Part shown: one piece after another, positions 1-8,960 of the stretch
Layout: every line of letters starts with the position of its first letter
Position numbering within the stretch: position 1 is the first letter of the stretch
Source of the DNA: Candidatus Aenigmatarchaeota archaeon
Lineage (GTDB): Archaea; Aenigmatarchaeota; Aenigmatarchaeia; CG10238-14
Assembly: GCA_030018415.1 (NCBI GenBank)
Contig: JASEGC010000001.1
Coordinates: 1-64,000, forward strand
Direction: 5' to 3'
Length of the DNA: 64,000 nucleotides
The notes under the pieces: model-generated
What the model saw: the letters and a program-made list of their open reading frames with translations, nothing else
Told to the model about the DNA's origin: nothing
Database searches by the model: none
Translations under genes and position numbers: made by a program

Positions 1-2
1 GT

Positions 3-908
3 GGAGATTATAAGATCATATGTAATTTAAGGGAAACGAGGATTGGAATTGATCCGTTGATAGATTCAAAGAATGTAATCGTAAGCTATTCTCCTGTGGC
101 AACCACGACTACTACTGTGATAACAACTACTCGAGCGACTACAACCACAACTAGGATAACAACTACTACGACATCCATAACAACAACTATGATAAGAATA
201 ACTACGACAAGAATAACGACCACTACCATCCCAGAGAGTTGCGAAGGTATGGGTGGGATAGGATGTTTTATGGGTTCTGGTGGTTGCTCTGTAGCATGTA
301 AAAGTATGGGATATGGTTTTGGGATATGCGAATTTTGGCCCCCAACAGTTGGGGATTGTGAGCCTGGTTGCTGTTGTTATTGCACTGGAAAGTTAACTAC
401 TACAACTAAAGTAACCACAACCATAAAAGCAACAACCACCACAAGCGGCGGTGGTGGAGGAGACGGTTGTCCGATCTTGAAAGTATACGACGGTAAAGAT
501 TTTACTACCAAAGAGAAACTGAACATCCATGCTCCTGCAGGCAAAGATACAACATACACGAGTAAGTTTAGCATGCAACCAAAAGATGGAAGGTATGAGA
601 TTATCCTGGATGAAGCAGCTTATCTATACTGGGATGGAAGTTATATAGATTACGTAAAACTAACAGATGAGAATGGAAATGAATGTCGATTAGTTTCTGC
701 TATACATTCGAAGCATGGAGATGTACTGTCACTGATAGCAAAGAGTGATGATACGAGAGTAAGAACTTTTCCTGGAGAGGAGATAAAGTTAGTTTATAAG
801 GACTGTTCTGGTAATAGTTTTACTTTTATGATCGAAGGATATAATAGAGTGTTTCCCGTTATTAAATCCATTGTGAATTTCTTCAAGGGTATTTTTGGAA
901 TTGAATAA
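3..908 (+). CDS. Thr-rich secreted/surface protein, C-terminal part (5' truncated by window edge)
   Basis: Frame is open to the window start; Thr-rich linkers flank a Cys-rich segment, then a beta-rich C-terminal domain. Confidence 0.6.
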   Translation, partial: GDYKIICNLRETRIGIDPLIDSKNVIVSYSPVATTTTTVITTTRATTTTTRITTTTTSITTTMIRITTTRITTTTIPESCEGMGGIGCFMGSGGCSVACKSMGYGFGICEFWPPTVGDCEPGCCCYCTGKLTTTTKVTTTIKATTTTSGGGGGDGCPILKVYDGKDFTTKEKLNIHAPAGKDTTYTSKFSMQPKDGRYEIILDEAAYLYWDGSYIDYVKLTDENGNECRLVSAIHSKHGDVLSLIAKSDDTRVRTFPGEEIKLVYKDCSGNSFTFMIEGYNRVFPVIKSIVNFFKGIFGIE

Positions 909-1095
909 TAACTTATATACTTTTTGATAAAAACTTCTTATTTTTACCTCGTTTTTGAATATATGGGGAAAGATGCTTTAAATCATTAAACTTATATAAA
1001 ATAGAAATAAATTTCTCATAATATATTAAACAGAAAAAGTAATGATAATTTTTGAATCTATAAAAGATTTTTAATACAAATTCCAATCATTAATT

Positions 1096-2469
1096 ATGTG
1101 GAAGTATCTAATCTCATGCCTTTTTATATCGATATTCTTGATTCCAATTACTCGCGCAGTAACATGTGAACCAACCATCTCTTGGAAGATAGATCCACAA
1201 TTTTTCGTTGGAGAAACGGGTAAGTTAATAGCAACTCTGAAGAACCCATGTGATTATGTATTCGACGTAAAAACTGAAGTTAACACAGAAAAAACTTATG
1301 GTTATATAAAAGTTTATTCAGTCTCTTCAGAAGACCAAAAACCGATGCCTAAGCCTCATAGTGTGATGATTGGTAGCACAATTGCTTATATCGAATTAGG
1401 GAAAAAAGACACAGACGAGAGCACGAAAAAAGCTGTATACTTCATCCAGCCAGATGAATTGGCACTGCCTGGAACTTACACTCTTTACGAGAATTTTTAT
1501 GTTGAGGATGTACTCAAAGAATCGAAAGAGATTCAAATAACAGTTAAAAAACCTCTTCAGATCACATATAGACTACCAGCTTTAATCAGGCTTGGAACCC
1601 CATCCAGCTCGAGTATTGTTATAAATAATATAGGGACTGAGATGATAAGTTCTTTAAAAGTTTGTCTATATTCTAACATTGTTTCATTCTCAGAATCATG
1701 CAAAACATGGACAAACATACCGTCCAAATACACAGACACATTCAATTTTATCGTTAACGGTTTAGTACCAGGCGATCATCAGAATGCTATTGAAGTAAAA
1801 ATCGATTACACTACTTACACAGGCTTAGTCGTATCCGATTCATACAAACATCCTTCGTTGAAGATTACCACGATGCAAGCTGGTACTCCTTCTTTATCTT
1901 ACTCAGTTGTTAGGGGAATTGGAAACTTGACTTTTCAAATAACCAACAAAGGAAACGGTACTGCCTACAATTGTTTTGCAAGGATAACTTCTAATTGTCC
2001 GTTAAATTCAAGCTTTTTAATTAGTTCTAGTAAGAGTGCAGAGGGCAACGTCTACGAAATAGATTGTGGAGATGAAATCCCTGTAAAAGGCGGCTCAAAC
2101 GTGATTTTAACTTACAATCCTGCTGAGATGACGCCATCTTGTTCTATAAAAGGTGCTATTTCTTACAGGGATGCTACAGGAAGACTTTATCAAACGAATA
2201 TCCCTAATTACTATCTACAACCGACAACTACAACTATACCACCTACAGTTAGTAAACCGAAGAAAAATGTCTTGTATGTTTTGTTACTAATTCTTGTTGC
2301 AATAATCAATATACTTGCCTACTTGAAGTTTAAAAAACCTGAAATTTTTGCGAAGAAATCTGTTAAAACAGATGAAACTCATTCTATACTCTTAAATATG
2401 TTAAAACGGATAAAAGAAAGATTAAGTGAAGGTTGTTCAATTCTTCCAGAAAATTTTAGAAAAGATTAG
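1096..2469 (+). CDS. Secreted, membrane-anchored protein (signal peptide, Ig/CARDB-like repeats, TTTT linker, C-terminal TM)
   Basis: N-terminal signal MWKYLISCLFISIFLIPITRA; C-terminal VLYVLLLILVAIINILAYLKF. Confidence 0.6.
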   Translation: MWKYLISCLFISIFLIPITRAVTCEPTISWKIDPQFFVGETGKLIATLKNPCDYVFDVKTEVNTEKTYGYIKVYSVSSEDQKPMPKPHSVMIGSTIAYIELGKKDTDESTKKAVYFIQPDELALPGTYTLYENFYVEDVLKESKEIQITVKKPLQITYRLPALIRLGTPSSSSIVINNIGTEMISSLKVCLYSNIVSFSESCKTWTNIPSKYTDTFNFIVNGLVPGDHQNAIEVKIDYTTYTGLVVSDSYKHPSLKITTMQAGTPSLSYSVVRGIGNLTFQITNKGNGTAYNCFARITSNCPLNSSFLISSSKSAEGNVYEIDCGDEIPVKGGSNVILTYNPAEMTPSCSIKGAISYRDATGRLYQTNIPNYYLQPTTTTIPPTVSKPKKNVLYVLLLILVAIINILAYLKFKKPEIFAKKSVKTDETHSILLNMLKRIKERLSEGCSILPENFRKD

Positions 2470-2548
2470 TCAAAAATTTAAAAAAAGAATAAAAAAGATA
2501 GAATAATGAATAAAAAAGATAAGATTCGTCTATAAACTGAATATTATC

Positions 2549-2974
2549 TTAGTTATGTATCGTTCCTGAATCTGTATGAACCAAACCAGATGAAACATCA
2601 GTGTATGTTATTTCAATAACGCGGTCTCCAGTAGTACCAATGCCTTCAATTGTAAGATCCTTACCAGCACTGCATGGGGTAGCTGCACAAGTTATTGCTA
2701 CACCAATACCATTATCAGTCGCAGTTATTGCATTTATCGTTTTTGGACCATTTCTTATATAAAGACAGCCTGGTGTAGCACAAGTACCAGAAGTGGTTTT
2801 AGAATAGTCTACGAACGCAAAGTAACTGAAGCACGGACTGCATGCCACTCCTCCCTTTATGGAGAATATACCCATCGCGTACAACGCTGCAACCACTACT
2901 ATTATTATCAGTATAGCCCAACCGTAAGTCATCAAGTACTCCATTGCTGTTTGTCCTTTAATTCTCATAATCAA
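2549..2974 (-). CDS. Class III prepilin / archaeal type IV pilin
   Basis: N-terminus MRIKGQTAMEYLMTYGWAILIIIVVVAALYAMGIF. Confidence 0.85.
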   Translation of the reverse strand: MIMRIKGQTAMEYLMTYGWAILIIIVVVAALYAMGIFSIKGGVACSPCFSYFAFVDYSKTTSGTCATPGCLYIRNGPKTINAITATDNGIGVAITCAATPCSAGKDLTIEGIGTTGDRVIEITYTDVSSGLVHTDSGTIHN

Positions 2975-3030
2975 CCTCCTTATATTCTTTTGTTTTCCTA
3001 CCCTTTAAATATTTTCTTTTAAGTTAAGAA

Positions 3031-4005
3031 TCAGATTATTGTACCGAGTGCACTTATCACGATAAACCTAGACAAGAAGTATATGCTAACACTCAACAGA
3101 GCGAGGACGGGTATATATTTTAAGCCAGCTTTTTCCGATCCTCCTTGTATCAACCCTATCAATAAAGCCCCAAAAAAAGATGTAATACCCAGAGAAGCTA
3201 GCATGTACATCCTCATGAACTCTTGGTTGATCTGTATGGCTTGAAACGTCATGAATCTGGAGCCTCCAGTAAAGGTTCTCTGTACAGGAGTCGTACTTCC
3301 CACTTTCTGCATCGTCTCTACTAAGTAAGAAGATATTCCATAGAGCAAGGGTGCCCCGATTCCAGCAGCGAAGAAGATGAATATCGCATACATCATCACG
3401 AAAGCCTGTACCTCCTTCTTGAGAATCCTCGTTTGTCTAATATCGTTAGCAAGCCCATCCAACAAGTTAGCCAAACTACCGCCTTTAGCTATCCCCTCAA
3501 CTAAGAGATCCACCGTACGCTTCAAAGTCTTTGAATAGATGTTCTCTGGGATTGTTTGAACGGCATCCTCTATCGATTCCCCAGATAGCATTAATTTAGC
3601 TGACCTCCTGATCTGTTTTTCTAGAGGACCAAATTCTGGTCTCGCCGACAAAAGCAAAGCCTGATCTGGCGTTAAGCCTGACCTTATGTTCGAAGAGATC
3701 AAGTTCAAGGCATCTGGCAATATCTCCTCCATGAACTTTGCCCTGCTGTCCGCAATGACTATAGGAACAGCATGCATGAAGGCCTCAAAGACAGCGGGCA
3801 CAAAAAAAGCGATTAAGACAAAAAACTTCATATGGATGATTAAGCCCGTCAGTAAAAGTGTTACAAACAATAAAACGCCATAAATGATGCTGAAACCAAC
3901 ATAATTCTCCGGTAATATCATGAAATCTGCATAGTTTAACATCTTTTTAATCCATTTTCTGTAGCCATTAGGCGTCATACGAAACAAGGCTTCATACAAC
4001 CTCAT
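3031..4005 (-). CDS. Type II/IV secretion system F-like (TadC/FlaJ-like) membrane protein
   Basis: Multi-TM protein with T2SF-like segment; overlaps the next T2SF gene. Confidence 0.75.
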   Translation of the reverse strand: MRLYEALFRMTPNGYRKWIKKMLNYADFMILPENYVGFSIIYGVLLFVTLLLTGLIIHMKFFVLIAFFVPAVFEAFMHAVPIVIADSRAKFMEEILPDALNLISSNIRSGLTPDQALLLSARPEFGPLEKQIRRSAKLMLSGESIEDAVQTIPENIYSKTLKRTVDLLVEGIAKGGSLANLLDGLANDIRQTRILKKEVQAFVMMYAIFIFFAAGIGAPLLYGISSYLVETMQKVGSTTPVQRTFTGGSRFMTFQAIQINQEFMRMYMLASLGITSFFGALLIGLIQGGSEKAGLKYIPVLALLSVSIYFLSRFIVISALGTII

Positions 4006-4886
4006 AGCTCGATCGCCGGTCTCCTACTCTTTACAATACCAACAAACGAAAATTGAAAGATGATTAACGCTGCTAACAAACCAACAAACATGTATTCTGT
4101 GACTACTATGCCGGAAAACGATGAGATTACAACTAAGAAGGTTATGCCCAGGCTTGGAAGAATAACGCCAAGCATCATGTACATCATCGCCATCGGATTA
4201 AGTTGGGAACCATACCTTCTTATCGCTACTTTCTGCTCATTCGCCAGACTTTCAACGAGATGTTCTAGTGTGTCTCCCAGGTCTGCACCACATCTTATAG
4301 CATTCGTTAACTGCCATACGATTCTCCTGAAATAAAGGGATGGGTTCTTTAGCGCCAGCTCTTCCAAAGCAGTAGTCTGTTCTGTTCCAGTGGATATTTT
4401 TTTCGTACATTCTCCTATCTCTTCCGAGACCAGGCCATAATTTCCACTAGACACGGATACCAAACCATCGTACAAAGGTACGCCAGATTTTACTTGGATG
4501 AGGAGATGCCTTAAAGCAAACAATAAGTTTTTATCCAGGTCAGTAACTTTTCTAGCGATTATTAAACGTGGGTATAACAAGATATATAGAAAACTTAAAA
4601 AGCCGATTGCCAAAGAGACAGAAGAAGTTATGAAGATAAAATCTCCAGGAAGTGTGATAAAAAAAGATATCACAGTAAGAATGAAAAAAATCATCGAAGT
4701 CCAAACCCATGATGAAAAGATTGCTATAGCCATGTATTCTCTTGGTCTTATGTCTATCTCTGCTTGATTCAACCTGATGGCAAAGTCTGGAAAAAATTTC
4801 GCTATTCTATCGCCCAAACCAAAAAAAGGTTGAGCGATTCGTCTTGCTAACGGCAATGGAAATAGAATGAATGGTATTCTTTCCAT
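4002..4886 (-). CDS. Type II/IV secretion system F-like (TadC/TadB-like) membrane protein
   Basis: T2SF-like LLFALRHLLIQVKSGVPLYDGLVSVSSGNYG...; next to the ATPase. Confidence 0.8.
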   Translation of the reverse strand: MERIPFILFPLPLARRIAQPFFGLGDRIAKFFPDFAIRLNQAEIDIRPREYMAIAIFSSWVWTSMIFFILTVISFFITLPGDFIFITSSVSLAIGFLSFLYILLYPRLIIARKVTDLDKNLLFALRHLLIQVKSGVPLYDGLVSVSSGNYGLVSEEIGECTKKISTGTEQTTALEELALKNPSLYFRRIVWQLTNAIRCGADLGDTLEHLVESLANEQKVAIRRYGSQLNPMAMMYMMLGVILPSLGITFLVVISSFSGIVVTEYMFVGLLAALIIFQFSFVGIVKSRRPAIEL

Positions 4887-6415
4887 TAACTCACCAACAA
4901 GTCTTTTGAGATCAATTTTTCAGCCTTTTCTTTTCTTTCGACGATGTTTAAAACATATTCAGGGTCTCTATAATACTCTGCCACCACTTTACCGACTCCG
5001 TTAACAGTGTTGACTTGGTTTTCTACTAACCAGTTCAGAATTTTTATCTTATCGTTCTTATCTTTCTCTATCTCAGTTGTTGACATCCCTGTGTGCATCT
5101 GCAGTTTTTGAAGGAATCTGTAACTCTCTTGAATTTTTTCAATCTTATCCTTCCTGACATCCCATCTGTACAGAACTCTGGGGGTTACACCTCCAGCAGC
5201 TCTTCCTGTAGGTGGAAGAATCTCTGCCACTTGATAAATCCTTCTTATGCCACTCCTCCTGTCCCTGAACATAGCTATGATCAAGTCCAAAGCTTCCAAA
5301 AGGGTTTCTGGGACATTGATCGGCGGGTTTATGAGTCTTCTGTAAGTCTGCTCCACAGTATCAGCATGTAGGGTTGCATAAACGCTGTGTCCAGTGTGCA
5401 TCGCTTCGAACAGAACTTCCGCTTGAGCTTGTCTCCTTATCTCTCCCACCACTATCCTATCAGGCCTCATCCTCAGACTGTTAACGAGCAAATCTAACAT
5501 CTCAACTGCACCTTTACCCTCGGGGTTCGGCTCTCTCGTCGTCAAAGGAACCCAGTGAAGGAATTGAGGCAGGCTGAGCTCTCTCGTGTCCTCTATACTC
5601 ACAATCCTCTGATTTGGTTGGATGAAAGGCATTATTGCCCCGAGAAAACTCGTTTTTCCAGACGCAGTTCCTCCTGAGATTATCATCGACATCTCATACT
5701 GCACGCCCAACCATAACATCGCAGTAACTTCAGGAGAGATCGTCTTGTTCTCAATGAAATCTGTGATCGTCCATGGCTTCCTCCTGAACATCCTTATCGT
5801 GAGCGTGTTTCCGATCGTGGATATAGGAAAAAGAGTTGCGTTTACTCTGTCGCCTGATATCAAGTGTGCATCCAACAAAGGATCTAGGGTTGTTATCTGT
5901 CTCCCCACTCTCCTTCCGATGCTTGCAGCATAATTTTGTATCTGAATTTCACTTGGAATTTGAATGTTGGTCTTCAACCATCCGTACTTTCTGTGGTATA
6001 CCCATACAGGCTCTTTTGAGCTGTTGACAACTATTTCCTCAAGGTTTCCATCAGCCAATAGCATCTCGAGTTTACCTAGACCCAGCATCTCATGCAGCAA
6101 CGTTCCAGCCAAGACTTCTTTTTTTTCCATGGGAATTCCCGGTAAGTACTGTTCTATCAATTCAAGCGACTTTGAGTAAAACCTTTCTTTCAACTCTTCC
6201 AATGACTTTGGGTCTATCAATTCAGAAACTCTGATCTTCACTACAGTAACAAGAATTTCTCTGATCTTGTCCAATAGAATGAGAGTACCTTTCTCCAACT
6301 CAGGTATTCTAATGATGTATAAAGGGACAAAATCCTCGGAACTGCTCACTATCTCAACACTACCCTTTATCCTGTCTGCGACTACAGTATACTTATCTAA
6401 GATTCTTTTTTCCAT
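4886..6415 (-). CDS. Type II/IV secretion system ATPase (GspE/TadA/FlaI-like)
   Basis: Walker A-like SGGTASGKTS; MRPDRIVVGEIR; TLHADT motifs. Confidence 0.92.
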   Translation of the reverse strand: MEKRILDKYTVVADRIKGSVEIVSSSEDFVPLYIIRIPELEKGTLILLDKIREILVTVVKIRVSELIDPKSLEELKERFYSKSLELIEQYLPGIPMEKKEVLAGTLLHEMLGLGKLEMLLADGNLEEIVVNSSKEPVWVYHRKYGWLKTNIQIPSEIQIQNYAASIGRRVGRQITTLDPLLDAHLISGDRVNATLFPISTIGNTLTIRMFRRKPWTITDFIENKTISPEVTAMLWLGVQYEMSMIISGGTASGKTSFLGAIMPFIQPNQRIVSIEDTRELSLPQFLHWVPLTTREPNPEGKGAVEMLDLLVNSLRMRPDRIVVGEIRRQAQAEVLFEAMHTGHSVYATLHADTVEQTYRRLINPPINVPETLLEALDLIIAMFRDRRSGIRRIYQVAEILPPTGRAAGGVTPRVLYRWDVRKDKIEKIQESYRFLQKLQMHTGMSTTEIEKDKNDKIKILNWLVENQVNTVNGVGKVVAEYYRDPEYVLNIVERKEKAEKLISKDLLVS

Positions 6416-6951
6416 ACTTTCTTCCTCAATCTAGATGGACCGATCAAAGGATATTCCATCTCGATTAAACCACGATCTTCTAAAATCTTAGCCCAACTCT
6501 CAATATGCTCTATGCTTACGCCTAGTTCTCTGGACAAATCGAGGATTGTCACAGATCCTCTTTTATCGAGGATTTCGATCATTTTGTCTATAGCTGTTTC
6601 TATTTCTTTTAGCTCAATCCTTGAAGGCTCGACTTTTTCTTTTGGAACCTCAACCTTTTCCGCCTTCCTTTCACGCAGCTCTTCTTTAGCCTTGGCCTTT
6701 ATATCATCCACGATTGGTTTGATGATGGCATATTGATTTTCTTTCTCGATTTCAACGGTTATCTTAGGTTTTTCTTTAGTCTCTAATTCTGCTTTGATTT
6801 CAGCATATTCATTTTTTTTTATTATAACGGGTTTTCCAGATACTTCTGCACGAATCCTCTCTGGTTCAGGTTTTTTCTCTGCACGCTTTTTTAATTCTTT
6901 AATTCTGCCCTTGAGTTCTTCCTGCCATTTTTTTTCTTTCTTCTTATTCAT
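6397..6951 (-). CDS. Charged coiled-coil protein with C-terminal winged helix
   Basis: KKEKKWQEELKGRIKELKKRAEKK...; C-terminal RGSVTILDLSRELGVSIEHIESWAKILEDRGLIEM. Confidence 0.6.
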   Translation of the reverse strand: MNKKKEKKWQEELKGRIKELKKRAEKKPEPERIRAEVSGKPVIIKKNEYAEIKAELETKEKPKITVEIEKENQYAIIKPIVDDIKAKAKEELRERKAEKVEVPKEKVEPSRIELKEIETAIDKMIEILDKRGSVTILDLSRELGVSIEHIESWAKILEDRGLIEMEYPLIGPSRLRKKVWKKES

Positions 6952-7034
6952 AATAATACTATCTCAAAGAGAATATTTAAACAATAATTATAAACAATAA
7001 TATTATCTCATAAAAATAATATAAATTAGATTCG

Positions 7035-7439
7035 ATGAAGGCACAAGCAGCGAGTGAGTTCTTGATCATGGTCTCAGTTGCTTTAACGATACTGATTCCA
7101 CTCATCTTACTCGTGAACCAGTCACTCATGGATTATAGAGACAATACCAAGATTTCTTTAGCTAAGGAAGCGGTGAGGAAGCTAGGAGAGAATGCAGATT
7201 GGGTTTTTTCTCAAGGACCTCCAGCAAAAGTGACTGTTGAAGTTTATATCCCTGAGGATGTTGTCAGTGCGTCACTCAATAATAAAATGATTTTGTATCA
7301 AATCAGAACTTCAGCTGGAGTAACGGATGTTTATTACTACACTGTGTCAAACCTGACTGGAACTTTACCAGAAAAGAGTGGTTATTATTTCGTTTCTTTG
7401 ACCTCTTTTTCGAAATACGTCAACATCACTGTGATATAA
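7035..7439 (+). CDS. Class III prepilin-like protein
   Basis: MKAQAASEFLIMVSVALTILIPLILLV N-terminus. Confidence 0.7.
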   Translation: MKAQAASEFLIMVSVALTILIPLILLVNQSLMDYRDNTKISLAKEAVRKLGENADWVFSQGPPAKVTVEVYIPEDVVSASLNNKMILYQIRTSAGVTDVYYYTVSNLTGTLPEKSGYYFVSLTSFSKYVNITVI

Positions 7440-7858
7440 TGAAAGGGCAGGCTGGTATAGAATTCATGATGCTGATGTCGATCATGTTAACCATAGTCTT
7501 AATCTTTGTATGGAGTGGTCTCTCTCTCCGACAAAGGATTTTTGGGACAAAGACTAACGTCGAGGCTCAGGAACTCTGTGATTACATAGCATTCGAGATA
7601 AATTCCGCTGTCAAGGCTGGGGATGGTTACAAAAGAAAGTTCTACGTGGAGAACGAATTCTTTGGTGTTTCTGCTTTCACGATTACTGTTTCTGAGTATT
7701 CAGTTTTTATCGACTGGGATAGCAAGTCAGTTTCTTCTCCCATAATAACAGAAAATATAAAAGATGCAACAGGTGTTGTACGTCTAAACCTTCAAAAAGG
7801 AATGAATTACAACATCGAAAATAAAGGTGGAGAAATCTATGTCACTGAAATTGTGTAA
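7439..7858 (+). CDS. Class III prepilin-like protein
   Basis: MKGQAGIEFMMLMSIMLTIVLIFVW N-terminus; overlaps upstream stop. Confidence 0.7.
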   Translation: MKGQAGIEFMMLMSIMLTIVLIFVWSGLSLRQRIFGTKTNVEAQELCDYIAFEINSAVKAGDGYKRKFYVENEFFGVSAFTITVSEYSVFIDWDSKSVSSPIITENIKDATGVVRLNLQKGMNYNIENKGGEIYVTEIV

Positions 7859-8960
7859 AGCTCAGATGTTCTCAGCAGATTTTATGATAGCCTGCTCAAT
7901 TTTCTTGTTGGCTTTGGTTGTAGTGATGATCTATTGGTCTTATACTAACATACAGATAAAAGAGACTAAGACGATTAATGAGATGGTTGATAAGGCTTAC
8001 ACGATTTCACAAGTTTGGTTCAGGGAAGGTACACCTGAGTATTGGGATTCTACTGATGTAAGAGAGATTGGATTGTTGAGTGATCATAGGCTTAACGAAA
8101 CAAAGATGAATGAGATGAAGAAGATTGGATACAATACTGTAAAAGAAAAAATAGGTGCTGCTCCTTATGAGTTTCGATTTAGAATAACTTTAGTTGGTGA
8201 TAGCCCAATCAAAGAACCGATAGCATATCTTAACGGGAAGAATGAACAACATCTCGATATAATTCTTCAGCTAAATCAATCAGATTTGGTTTGGGATTTT
8301 TATCAAGGTCATTCAAACGTGGATCCTGATAAGTATATAACTGCTAAAAATCATTATACGGATGGGTTCTCCCAACAAAATTTAATGAGAAAGATCATTC
8401 AGAATATTGATAATTATAATTCAATAATTTTAGAACATCCAGAGGATTTAGATGATGTTTTTTTAGATTCAAACGAAAAAAAAATATTGAAAGATTGGGT
8501 TAACATAAGTGGACATGCGTTCCTTCAAATAAATAATAATTTGGATTTCTTAAAAATTTTTGGGTTAATTGATTTAGGCCCTCCTACCGTAAACATAGGT
8601 ACAGTAAATTCATCAGACTCTATACTGAAAAATGTCAACATTGGAGATGATATACAATTCCAGTTAGGTTGTTACCCATTCGATAACACTGCACCACCAT
8701 ACCCTATGAAGACAATCATGTATAAACAGGGTGACCCCCAAAAATGTATATTCTGTCGTTGGTGGTACGGGAATGGAACTATTTATTATGTAGCAGATAC
8801 TGCTACACCAGGTCATAATCCTATCGTTGGGTTAAAGCCCCTTGGCTACAGTTTCGTCTTCGGAGAATATCCAGACCAAGCTAGAAATGTAATAAAAGTT
8901 GAGAGGGCTGGAATACTAAATTCTTCTATAGCGATAATAGAGGTATTATTATGGAGATGA
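7842..8960 (+). CDS. Pilus-locus protein with N-terminal TM/prepilin-like helix
   Basis: MSLKLCKAQMFSADFMIACSIFLLALVVVMIYW; ORF track starts at 7827. Confidence 0.55.
   Translation, partial: SLKLCKAQMFSADFMIACSIFLLALVVVMIYWSYTNIQIKETKTINEMVDKAYTISQVWFREGTPEYWDSTDVREIGLLSDHRLNETKMNEMKKIGYNTVKEKIGAAPYEFRFRITLVGDSPIKEPIAYLNGKNEQHLDIILQLNQSDLVWDFYQGHSNVDPDKYITAKNHYTDGFSQQNLMRKIIQNIDNYNSIILEHPEDLDDVFLDSNEKKILKDWVNISGHAFLQINNNLDFLKIFGLIDLGPPTVNIGTVNSSDSILKNVNIGDDIQFQLGCYPFDNTAPPYPMKTIMYKQGDPQKCIFCRWWYGNGTIYYVADTATPGHNPIVGLKPLGYSFVFGEYPDQARNVIKVERAGILNSSIAIIEVLLWR

Noticed and set aside
100-440. Repetitive ACTACAACC/ACAACTAC DNA as a tandem repeat array or CRISPR
   Set aside because: It is coding sequence for Thr-rich linkers; no regular repeat-spacer structure.
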